Both the position numbers and the translations under genes were made by a program. The notes beneath the pieces were generated by a model. It saw only the letters and a program-made list of their open reading frames with translations, was not told the origin of the DNA and searched no databases. Source: Opitutia bacterium (lineage in GTDB: Bacteria > Verrucomicrobiota > Verrucomicrobiia > Opitutales > JANYDI01). From it: a stretch of DNA of 40,617 bases. The stretch is taken from the NCBI GenBank assembly GCA_025363695.1, contig JANYDI010000148.1, positions 1-40,617 of the forward strand, in the 5' to 3' direction. Every line of letters begins with the position of its first letter. The first letter of the stretch is position 1. Positions 34,696-40,617 of the stretch are shown in pieces.

Positions 34696-36084
34696 TTATC
34701 CTTGGACAGCAAGCACTGTGAAGCCACTCGGCCCATCCTTAACCTTCCAGCCGGCCGCCAGGAGCTGCTGACGCAGGCTATCGGCGCTGGCAAAATCGCC
34801 TTTAAGCTTGGCCTCCCAGCGAGCCTGAGCAAGGGCCTGGATTTCCGCGGGAACGACGACAGACTCAGCCTTTGGGAACCTTAACCCTAGCGCATAAAAA
34901 ACGGTTTTCAAACCAGCAAGAACGCCCGAAGCTTGAGCATCCAGTGTATTGAGGGTTGAAAAAAGGGCCCCCAAGGCCTTGGGTGTATTGAGGTCCTCGC
35001 ACAAAGCTTCATGGACCGCCTCAAAAGGACCCCATGGGGCGCTGGGTTCATGGCCCGTTGGGCCCGTTTGGGCTAACTGCTGATAACTGTGAACATGGCC
35101 TTCAAGGCGTTTAAGCGCTCCTTGAGCAGCCTGCAGCGCCTCGAAGGTAAAATTCAAAGGCTGGCGATAATGCCCCGAAATCAAGGCGTAACGGACCGCA
35201 TCGGGCGTATAGCCCTTGGCTTGTAGGTCCTCAAGCGTGTACTTATTGCCCAGGCTTTTACTCATTTTTTGACCATCCACCTGCAAATGCGCGCTGTGGA
35301 ACCATTTTTGGGCACAGGGCTGGCCGGTGGCGCCTTCGCTTTGGGCAATTTCATTTTCGTGGTGAGGAAAGCATAAATCAATACCTCCGGCATGCAGGTC
35401 CATATTGGTACCTAAGTACTTCATGCTCATCGCACTACACTCAATATGCCAACCCGGGCGCCCGCGTCCCCAGGGGCTTTCCCAAAAAACAGCCCCGTCT
35501 TCTGCCTTGTAGGCCTTCCATAAGGCAAAATCAGCGATACAGTCACGGTCATACTCATCTGCAAGGTTCGGCGCTTGATCGCTGTTTTCAGCCTGAGTCT
35601 GCAAGGCGCTACGATTCAGCCGACTCAGCTTTCCATAGCTCAAAAAAGCCTTTACTCGAAAATAGATCGATCCATCTCCGCCGACATAGGCCTTCCCGCG
35701 CTCCAAAAGCTGCGCAATCAGGGCGATCATTTCCGGAATATGCTCCGTTGCCTTAGGCTCTACATGCGGTGGCAAGAGGCCCAAAGCTTGGCAATCGGCC
35801 TCAAAACTTTGAGTCCATTTTTGGGTAAAGGCTGATAAAGACTGCTGGCTCTCCTGAGCTCCGCGAATCGTTTTATCATCCACATCCGTAATATTACGGA
35901 CATGCAAAGGCTCTAAGCCCTCTAGCTCCATCAAGCGCCTCAGGACATCCTGCAATAAAAAAGTCCTAAAATTCCCAATATGCGCCGGCCCATACACCGT
36001 CGGCCCACAGCAATAAAAACGTAGGCGCCCCTCCGGCCTCAAGGGCTCCACCGCCCGCGTAGCCGTGTTGTATAGCGTAATCAT
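34696..36084 (-). CDS. cysS: Cysteinyl-tRNA synthetase
   Basis: This class I synthetase charges tRNA-Cys. ATG 36084 (MITLYNTATRAVEPL) gives 462 residues; a TTG five codons earlier is possible but adds GGG-rich sequence that rather looks like the ribosome-binding region. The HIGH-type motif is in FYCCGPTVYGPAHIGNFRTF. The zinc-ligand region is GWHIECSAMSMKYLG with a later LHAGGIDLCFPHHENEIAQS. KMSKS is in GQKMSKSLGNKYTL. All are intact. It is flanked on both sides by repeat composites and lies between lepB and the kinase gene on one strand. Confidence 0.97.
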   Translation of the reverse strand: MITLYNTATRAVEPLRPEGRLRFYCCGPTVYGPAHIGNFRTFLLQDVLRRLMELEGLEPLHVRNITDVDDKTIRGAQESQQSLSAFTQKWTQSFEADCQALGLLPPHVEPKATEHIPEMIALIAQLLERGKAYVGGDGSIYFRVKAFLSYGKLSRLNRSALQTQAENSDQAPNLADEYDRDCIADFALWKAYKAEDGAVFWESPWGRGRPGWHIECSAMSMKYLGTNMDLHAGGIDLCFPHHENEIAQSEGATGQPCAQKWFHSAHLQVDGQKMSKSLGNKYTLEDLQAKGYTPDAVRYALISGHYRQPLNFTFEALQAAQGALKRLEGHVHSYQQLAQTGPTGHEPSAPWGPFEAVHEALCEDLNTPKALGALFSTLNTLDAQASGVLAGLKTVFYALGLRFPKAESVVVPAEIQALAQARWEAKLKGDFASADSLRQQLLAAGWKVKDGPSGFTVLAVQG

Positions 36085-36135
36085 CCCCCCATTGTCCAAA
36101 AACCCACCCCCAAAAGCAAGCGTTTTTTAAGGGCC

Positions 36136-36431
36136 AAGGGGAGCAGTGATCCCCTTGGATCCCCGAATGGGAGTTTTAGCGGGGCCTTTTGAGCGGGGAC
36201 TGTGTCACCTTCGCGCTCGAGTGCTGTAGCACACGTCGCGCTAGGTTCCTTGTCCGCGCTCAAAATTCCTCCGCTAAAACTCCCATTCCGAGGCAGTTCT
36301 AAAAGCACACCCGGATCGCTTCGCGATCTGTGGGGGGCTTAGTATATCCTTCCAGGTAGCGAATTGTTAAAATGCATGCATTTTAACAATTCGCTACCTG
36401 TAGGGGATCCTAAGGGGCGCAAGCGCCCCTT
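36136..36431. repeat. Composite palindrome copy R5 (cysS / lepB), rearranged
   Basis: A AAGGGG-AGCAGTGAT-CCCCTT (36136-36156). The left B module is replaced by a different long palindrome (listed separately), and C is missing. C' GATCGCTTCGCGATC (36314-36328); B' (36353-36400) is a perfect 48-bp palindrome, each half 24 nt, beginning CAGGTAGCGAATTGTTAAAA; A' AAGGGGCGCAAGCGCCCCTT (36412-36431). It shows that modules can be exchanged while the outer GGATCC-flanked frame is kept. Confidence 0.88.
36165..36288. repeat. 124-bp palindrome occupying the left B slot of R5
   Basis: An 18-bp perfect inverted pair GAATGGGAGTTTTAGCGG (36165-36182) / CCGCTAAAACTCCCATTC (36271-36288) encloses a second pair TTTTGAGCGGGGAC / GTCCGCGCTCAAAA (one mismatch) and a tip hairpin GTGCT-GT-AGCAC. 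It is longer and GC-richer than normal B modules and shares no stem sequence with them, yet it is flanked by the same GGATCCCC. Confidence 0.85.
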
Positions 36432-36468
36432 ATCCCCTTGCCCTTTCCTTTACCTTTAACCCCTTCCT

Positions 36469-37719
36469 TTACCGGCATTTTCCCCAACGGGATGAAATGG
36501 GATAGTATATGAAAAACGCGCGACCGACGAGGGCTTTTTCGGGGATGGGGCCAAAGGAGCGGCTATCGCCGCTTTCGTAGGAGTTGTCGCCCATGCCGTA
36601 GTAGTGGTTTTTTGGGATACGCTCCTTAAGGCCCTTGGCGAGGCGTCCGCGCTCGGAATAGCCTCGAAACCCGGGCAATTGCTGGGCATTGGCCTCAAAG
36701 GCGGCATTACCGCTAATCGGAGCTCCGTTGCGATAGAGCACAGGGCTTTTGACCTGCAGTGTGTCTCCAGGTAAGCCGACTAGGCGCTTGATAAAGTACT
36801 CTGCAGGCCTGTCATTGAGCGTTTCCATCGTGTCGGTACGAAAAACAATCGGATCTCCTAAATTGGGTTTTTTAAAGTGGTAACTAAAGCGATCTACGAA
36901 GAGGATATCTCCGGAAAGAATATCGAAATCCATCAAAACAGCATTTTCTTTTGGGTAAATATCCGTGTGTAGGCATACCTCTTGGCTGTTGACATCGTAG
37001 CGGTTGTTGATAATCTGGCTGCGATAAAATTCCTGAAACGAACGCGTGTTTTCTGCAAACAGGGCATCGTGCAGGATCTCATCAAGACTGAAATCTCTAG
37101 GCAAATAAAGATCGATGAGCTTGTCGTTCACGTACAATTGATAGTGACGTTCTATCGACGGCAAAGGCGTAAAACGACGTACCAGCGTGTAGCGCACCAG
37201 GCCTGTGCCTGAGCGTGGGTCATCCGGGCCAAAAACCGGGATTTTAAGCATTCCAGCCCCGGGAGATTTTACGGTATAGCTCTTGCGCCAATTGCGTATG
37301 CGCTGCCACAGGTCTCCGACAAACCCTGGCCTGGGCGCCGCCTCCGTATACACCAAAGACTGCATGCCACTATAGGTTGGATACATTGAGTTGGTCGGGA
37401 TCTGGAAAGGATGCAAAAAGAAAAACCGCACCCCAATAGCCAAGAGCGCCGAAACGATAAAGACCTCCACATTCTCAGCCCAAAACCGTTTTGGAAAAAA
37501 TGTCCCACCCAAAACCGTCAACTGCCCCTCCAAGGCCGTCGTCCTCACCTTCAGCCCCTCTAACGAAGTTTCCTCCAAAGCCCTCTCCAGCCCCTCAACC
37601 CCGCCCGTCAGCTGCTCCACTTGCTCGCCGCTCATAAGGTCCCGCCGGTAGTGGTACACCTTCCGTGCACACGCCAGCACCGCTTCCGCTCTGTTACGCC
37701 ATTGTTTGATTTCTTTCAT
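36469..37719 (-). CDS. lepB: Signal peptidase I, long form
   Basis: LepB cleaves signal peptides of exported proteins on the outer face of the inner membrane. The 416-residue product has an 80-residue N-terminal region with a possible coiled coil (GGVEGLERALEETSLEGLKV) and one membrane helix (about 83-102). The catalytic Ser111 is in IPTNSMYPTY, the general-base Lys311 in YFIKRLVGLPGD, and the GDNSYESGDSRSFGPI box lies near the C-terminus. About 200 residues lie between the catalytic Ser and Lys, against about 55 in Escherichia coli, so a large insertion domain is present. It lies between lepA and cysS with repeats on both sides. Confidence 0.95.
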   Translation of the reverse strand: MKEIKQWRNRAEAVLACARKVYHYRRDLMSGEQVEQLTGGVEGLERALEETSLEGLKVRTTALEGQLTVLGGTFFPKRFWAENVEVFIVSALLAIGVRFFFLHPFQIPTNSMYPTYSGMQSLVYTEAAPRPGFVGDLWQRIRNWRKSYTVKSPGAGMLKIPVFGPDDPRSGTGLVRYTLVRRFTPLPSIERHYQLYVNDKLIDLYLPRDFSLDEILHDALFAENTRSFQEFYRSQIINNRYDVNSQEVCLHTDIYPKENAVLMDFDILSGDILFVDRFSYHFKKPNLGDPIVFRTDTMETLNDRPAEYFIKRLVGLPGDTLQVKSPVLYRNGAPISGNAAFEANAQQLPGFRGYSERGRLAKGLKERIPKNHYYGMGDNSYESGDSRSFGPIPEKALVGRAFFIYYPISSRWGKCR

Positions 37720-37741
37720 AAGGATTGGATTGGATTGATTT

Positions 37742-37959
37742 TTGGGGGCGCTTGCGCCCCCAAACCCCCCATTGGAAGGCGATTTCCTTAAATGCTGCGC
37801 ACTTTTAAAAATCGCCTTCCAAGGAGCTTAGGTGTTCGATCCCGAAGGGATCTAGAGGGTGCCTTGTATCGCCCTATCCCGATGGCGATTTTCCTAAAAT
37901 GCGCAGCATTTTAGAAAATCGCTATCGGAAAGGGGATCCAAGGGGAGCTGGCTCCCCTT
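37742..37959. repeat. Composite palindrome copy R6 (lepB / lepA), inverted core
   Basis: A is the variant TTGGGGGCGCTTGCGCCCCC plus AA (37742-37763), followed by AACCCCCC; B stem TTGGAAGGCGATTT with complement (37772-37822); a single C read in reverse, GATCCCGAAGGGATC (37838-37852); B' stem CCGATGGCGATTTTC, whose partner reads CGCTATCGG (one G-T pair; 37879-37928); GGGGATCC; A' AAGGGGAGCTGGCTCCCCTT (37940-37959). The flanks of C match R1 in reverse orientation. A' ends 11 nt from the lepA stop. A starts 22 nt upstream of the lepB start. Confidence 0.88.
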
Positions 37960-37970
37960 GGCCCTTTAAA

Positions 37971-39764
37971 TCATTGGTTCTTGAGAATCTGTACAAACGT
38001 CTCTTGCGGGATGTCTACTTTGCCGACGCGTTTCATACGTTTTTTGCCTTCTTTTTGTTTATCGAGGAGCTTGCGTTTTCGGCTGATGTCGCCGCCGTAG
38101 CACTTCGCGGTGACGTCTTTTCGGAAGGCATTGATGGTCTCGCGGGCGACGATCTTGCCGCCTACAGCCGCTTGGATAGCGATCTTGAACATTTGGCGAG
38201 GGAGGATTTGGCCTAGGCGTTCGCATAGGGAGCGTCCGCGGCTTTCGGCCTTGGATGCGTGCACGATGGAGGCAAAGGCGTCTACGGGCTCGGTGTTTAC
38301 GAGGATTTCCAGCTTGGTGAGCTTGGAGGGGATGTATTCGCCCAAGCAATAGTCCATGGAGCCGTAACCCTTGGTGATGCTTTTGAGGCGATCATGAAAG
38401 TCGACCAGAATTTCATTCAGCGGCAAGGTGCACGAGAGGATAACCCGTTGCGTATCAATGCTTTCGGTGCTTTCGTAGATGCCGCGTTTTTCCGAAATAA
38501 GGGTCATGAGCTCTCCAATACAAATATTGGGGATGATGATGGTGGCCTTGACGGTGGGCTCGTACATGGCTTTGATGATGGTAGGATCCGGCAGTTTTAG
38601 CGGGTTGTCGATCATGAGCGTTTTGCCAGCTTCGGTCTCGATACGGTACACCACGCTGGGATAGGTCGATATAATGTCCAAATCATACTCGCGCCGCAAG
38701 CGTTCCTGGACAATATCCATGTGCAAAAGCCCTAAAAACCCGCAACGAAAGCCAAAGCCCAGCGCGGTTGAGGATTCCGACTGATAGGTAAAAGCGGCAT
38801 CGTTGAGCCTGAGCTTGGCCACGCTGGCCTTGAGCTTTTCGTAGTCCGTGCTATCAATGGGGTAAATACCACTAAACACCATGGGCTGGATTTCCTTATA
38901 CCCAGGGAGCATTTCTTGGGCCGGATGCTCTAAATGCGTCAAGGTATCGCCGATTTTGATTTGCGATACTTCCCGTAAATTAGTAACAATGTAGCCTACT
39001 TGCCCAGAGCCCAAGGTGGCCTCTTGCCGCATTTGAGGCGAAAATACGCCGACTTCCTTCACCTGGGCCACCTGACCATCGCTCATCATCATGAGCATGT
39101 CATTTGCCCTTACCAAGCCCGAAAACACCCGCACATAGCAAATCACGCCACGATAGGCATCGTAAGCGCAATCAAAGATCAGCATGCGTGTTTGTGGGTA
39201 GTCGCCCCAACGCGGCCCTGGGAGGCGATGTGCCACGGCTTCCAAAATTTCTGAAATACCCAGGCGCGCCTTTCCGCTGGCCAACAGGGCATCATGGGCC
39301 GGAATGGCCAAGATGTCCTCGATCTCACGACGGCGTTTTTCCGGCTCGGCTCCGGGTAAATCAATTTTGTTGATGACCGGAATGACCGTAAGGCCTTGAT
39401 TGATCGCTAAATGGGCGTTGGCTACCGTCTGTGCCTCAATGCCTTGGGCGGCGTCCACCAGCAACAAGGCTCCCTCGCAAGCCGCCAAACTGCGGGATAC
39501 CTCATACGCAAAATCTACGTGTCCAGGCGTATCAATGAGGTTATACAACCAAGGCTCCGTGCTTCCCTTGGGCTGATAAAGCATCGATACGGGGTGACAC
39601 TTGATCGTTATACCGCGCTCACGCTCCAGGTCCATCGCATCCAGCAGGCACTCCTTCATCGCCCGCTTGTCGACCGTAGACGTTGCCTCCAGCAGGCAGT
39701 CCGACAAGGTCGTTTTCCCGTGGTCCACGTGTGCGATAATGCAAAAATTCCGAATCTCTCTCAT
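37971..39764 (-). CDS. lepA: Elongation factor 4 (LepA)
   Basis: LepA is a translational GTPase implicated in back-translocation and initiation under stress. The 597-residue product has the P-loop AHVDHGKTTLSDCLL (about residues 10-24), RERGITIK in switch I, DTPGHVDFAYEVSRSL, NKIDLPGA, and the LepA-specific C-terminal domain with KCYGGDISRKRKLLDKQKEG near the end. Unlike EF-Tu in this genome, it keeps the canonical RGITI. It heads the leftward series lepA-lepB-cysS-kinase. Confidence 0.98.
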   Translation of the reverse strand: MREIRNFCIIAHVDHGKTTLSDCLLEATSTVDKRAMKECLLDAMDLERERGITIKCHPVSMLYQPKGSTEPWLYNLIDTPGHVDFAYEVSRSLAACEGALLLVDAAQGIEAQTVANAHLAINQGLTVIPVINKIDLPGAEPEKRRREIEDILAIPAHDALLASGKARLGISEILEAVAHRLPGPRWGDYPQTRMLIFDCAYDAYRGVICYVRVFSGLVRANDMLMMMSDGQVAQVKEVGVFSPQMRQEATLGSGQVGYIVTNLREVSQIKIGDTLTHLEHPAQEMLPGYKEIQPMVFSGIYPIDSTDYEKLKASVAKLRLNDAAFTYQSESSTALGFGFRCGFLGLLHMDIVQERLRREYDLDIISTYPSVVYRIETEAGKTLMIDNPLKLPDPTIIKAMYEPTVKATIIIPNICIGELMTLISEKRGIYESTESIDTQRVILSCTLPLNEILVDFHDRLKSITKGYGSMDYCLGEYIPSKLTKLEILVNTEPVDAFASIVHASKAESRGRSLCERLGQILPRQMFKIAIQAAVGGKIVARETINAFRKDVTAKCYGGDISRKRKLLDKQKEGKKRMKRVGKVDIPQETFVQILKNQ

Positions 39765-39816
39765 GCTTGTGTCGATAGGTTAGGCAGCGTTGGCCGCAAA
39801 AGCAAGCGAAAGTTTT

Positions 39817-39902
39817 TTTAGGGGGCGCTTGCGCCCCCTAAAACCCCCATTCCGATAGCGATTTATTAAAATGCTAACGCATTTTAGATAAATCGCTATC
39901 GG
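39817..39902. repeat. Half composite palindrome copy R7 (upstream of lepA)
   Basis: Only the left half is present. A is the variant TAGGGGGCGCTTGCGCCCCC plus TA, extended by flanking A/T pairs (39817-39842), followed by AACCCCCAT as in R6; B stem CCGATAGCGATTTATT with complement (39852-39902). C appears degenerate and C', B' and A' are missing. It lies 52 nt upstream of the lepA start. Confidence 0.85.
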
Positions 39903-39987
39903 GAATGGTGTTCTAGGATCAATGATGTATTGTGATATTTATTTGATTTTATGATAAATTTTAGGAATTTCGAGGACAATTTTCATG

Positions 39988-40049
39988 AAAAAGCCCTGCT
40001 CCCTACGCCAAGGCTCCGGAGAGCCAAGAGTTTTAGTGAGCAGGGCTTT
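39988..40049 (-). terminator. Terminator-like nested hairpin facing left
   Basis: On the minus strand AAAGCCCTGCTC ... GAGCAGGGCTTT form a 12-bp perfect stem (arms 40038-40049 and 39990-40001), followed by TT then CATGAAA. Inside the 36-nt loop is GGCTC-TCCG-GAGCC (40012-40025), a stem with a UNCG-type tetraloop. It would end the leftward transcript that starts near 40464. The T run after the stem is short, so efficiency is uncertain. Confidence 0.5.
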
Positions 40050-40159
40050 AAGCGTGAAGTATTCTCAATAGATCTTTTTAAGTTTTAAGCGTGTAAGGGC
40101 GATTCTCTTGTTGATTTATGCTTGTAGGCTTAGGCTTTTGTGGATGGAATTGGTTATTA

Positions 40160-40281
40160 AAGTATCAAGTCGAGAATCGCCCTTACGGAGCTCTAAAGTT
40201 TTATTTAGTCTAACCTATCTTTGTGTAAAGACAGGGGGTCAGGACGCCCGAGAACACGTATTCACGATCTGAGTTCTCGGG
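40160..40281 (-). repeat. Second copy of the CCCGAGAAC / CAAGGGCGATTC module
   Basis: Read on the minus strand it has CCCGAGAAC ... GTTCTCGGGC (40281-40246), a spacer of about 50 nt, then GAGCTCCGTAAGGGCGATTC (40192-40173) and GACTTGATAC (about 40170-40161). The same order and spacing, with scattered differences, occur on the plus strand at 33153-33271. This is a dispersed module of about 120 bp distinct from the A/B/C composite. Confidence 0.75.
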
Positions 40282-40386
40282 CTGAATTCGCTTCTTAAGC
40301 CGGTGAGAAAGGATTGTGGTAAGTTCCATGGTATCAAATCCGGGCATTATTTCGAGTAAAAGAACTTGGTCGTTTTGGGTTTTCAT
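40210..40386 (-). CDS. Possible small protein of 58 residues
   Basis: An ORF from ATG 40386 to TAG 40210 encodes 58 residues beginning MKTQNDQVLLLEIMPGFDTM. Its middle is basic (HRLKKRIQ). No family is recognised, and no signal peptide, membrane segment or Shine-Dalgarno is seen. It lies about 77 nt downstream of the predicted start of a strong promoter, which is its main support. Against it, the 3' half overlaps a dispersed repeat module that is not obviously coding at its other copy (33153-33271). Confidence 0.3.
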   Translation of the reverse strand: MKTQNDQVLLLEIMPGFDTMELTTILSHRLKKRIQPENSDREYVFSGVLTPCLYTKIG

Positions 40387-40470
40387 GATGATTTTTTTGG
40401 AGAAAAGGAGGGCCCTTGGAGGGGGAATTTTTTTACCGCTGGCCAGCCGTGTTTTGTCCCTGTCCCCACA

Positions 40471-40540
40471 ATTATACCAAAAAAATGTCGATTGTCAAGG
40501 GGTTTTTTGAAAAAATTTAAATTTTTTTAAAAAAAAGTTT
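40471..40540 (-). promoter_or_regulatory. Strong leftward sigma-70 promoter with UP-like A/T tracts
   Basis: On the minus strand a perfect TTGACA (40498-40493), a 16-bp spacer and a perfect TATAAT (40476-40471) are preceded by alternating A and T tracts (about 40540-40505) resembling an UP element. It is the best promoter match in the window. Its transcript would run left from about 40464 toward lepA. A 10-bp palindrome GCTGGCCAGC lies early in the transcript (40438-40447). Confidence 0.75.
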
Positions 40541-40617
40541 AGGGCGTAAATGAGAATTTGGTATTGATAGGTAACCTAAGGAACGGGGTGGAAATGACCT
40601 AAGTTGTTGATTAAAAA

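Larger units (their letters stand above)
39903..40617. other. Right-edge gap: leftward promoter, small ORF and hairpins
   Basis: No recognised gene lies here. Listed separately are a strong leftward promoter (40471-40540), a 58-residue ORF (40210-40386), a repeated module (40160-40281) and a terminator-like hairpin (39988-40049). A 15-bp perfect inverted repeat, GTAAGGGCGATTCTC (40093-40107) / GAGAATCGCCCTTAC (40172-40186), spans the middle. 39903-39987 is AT-rich without clear structure. 40541-40617 shows nothing further. Confidence 0.7.

Noticed and set aside
36081..36308. Open frame of 75 codons on the minus strand upstream of cysS
   Set aside because: It overlaps the R5 palindrome and the start of cysS; composition reflects the repeat.
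26731..37939. GATC clusters (up to six per composite) as a Dam/SeqA-type binding array
   Set aside because: In R3 the C hairpin changed to GATTCC/GGAATC, losing both GATC sites but keeping the stem, so pairing and not GATC seems to be conserved.
26711..39902. CRISPR array or insertion sequences as the source of the repeats
   Set aside because: Spacing is irregular, repeats are separated by genes, there are no unique spacers of uniform length, and no transposase or cas gene is present.
26741..39902. B palindromes as ordinary Rho-independent terminators
   Set aside because: T runs lie within the stems and no T tract follows them; GC content of the stem is modest. A termination role remains possible but the classical form is not met.
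39988..40464. tmRNA, RNase P RNA or SRP RNA for the leftward transcript at the right edge
   Set aside because: No tRNA-like ends or TTCGAATCC, no RNase P signature region, and no SRP tetraloop region were found.

Overview
The window is bacterial chromosome and looks like a member of Verrucomicrobiota, probably class Opitutae. I infer this from the N-terminus of SecY, the gene order tuf-tRNA-Trp-secE-nusG-rplKAJL-rpoBC-rpsL-rpsG-fusA-rpsJ-rplC onward, the absence of rpmD (L30) between rpsE and rplO, and the style of the RF2, EF-Tu and LepB proteins. No rRNA genes, transposases, phage genes or CRISPR arrays are visible, and I could not run a phylogeny, so the placement is only moderately certain.

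Region 1 (1-25140, all on the minus strand) is one very long translation/transcription superoperon. Read in its own direction it starts at a TTGACA promoter near 25480, then tRNA-Thr, tuf, tRNA-Trp, secE, nusG, rplK, rplA, rplJ, rplL, rpoB, rpoC, rpsL, rpsG, fusA, rpsJ, rplC, rplD, rplW, rplB, rpsS, rplV, rpsC, rplP, rpmC, rpsQ, rplN, rplX, rplE, rpsN, rpsH, rplF, rplR, rpsE, rplO and a truncated secY. Spacing is tight, with 4-bp overlaps at rplC/rplD and rplN/rplX. The larger gaps lie between rplJ and rplL, rplL and rpoB, and rpsL and rpoC. Attenuator-like hairpins sit in the first two, where the dosage of L7/L12 and RNA polymerase would be set.

Region 2 (25141-40617) carries housekeeping genes as small units on both strands: prfB with a programmed +1 frameshift, a small TPR protein gene, priA, rplU-rpmA, rsmG, fmt, a Hanks-type Ser/Thr kinase gene, cysS, lepB and lepA. 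Most gaps here are filled by one recurrent design: a composite of nested palindromes, roughly 220-500 bp, with modules A-B-C...C'-B'-A'. A is a 20-22 bp GC-rich hairpin, usually directly after a stop codon. B is a palindrome of about 50 bp. C is a GATC-stem mini-hairpin. Seven copies (six full or nearly full, one half) are seen between prfB and lepA. Their stem sequences differ between copies but keep base pairing, including one perfect 48-bp palindrome. Two copies carry further long palindromes (213 bp and about 124 bp). They are absent from the ribosomal superoperon and from the two spacers between divergent genes. This repeat family is the most interesting signal in the window.

Other points of note: the prfB frameshift site has UAA rather than the usual UGA; EF-Tu has an unusual switch I (KTVTI instead of RGITI); a nested-stem element sits between rplU and rpmA; a strong UP-element/TTGACA/TATAAT promoter at the right edge drives a leftward transcript with a 58-residue ORF and a terminator-like hairpin but no recognised product; and Shine-Dalgarno sequences are scarce in front of even the most highly expressed genes.
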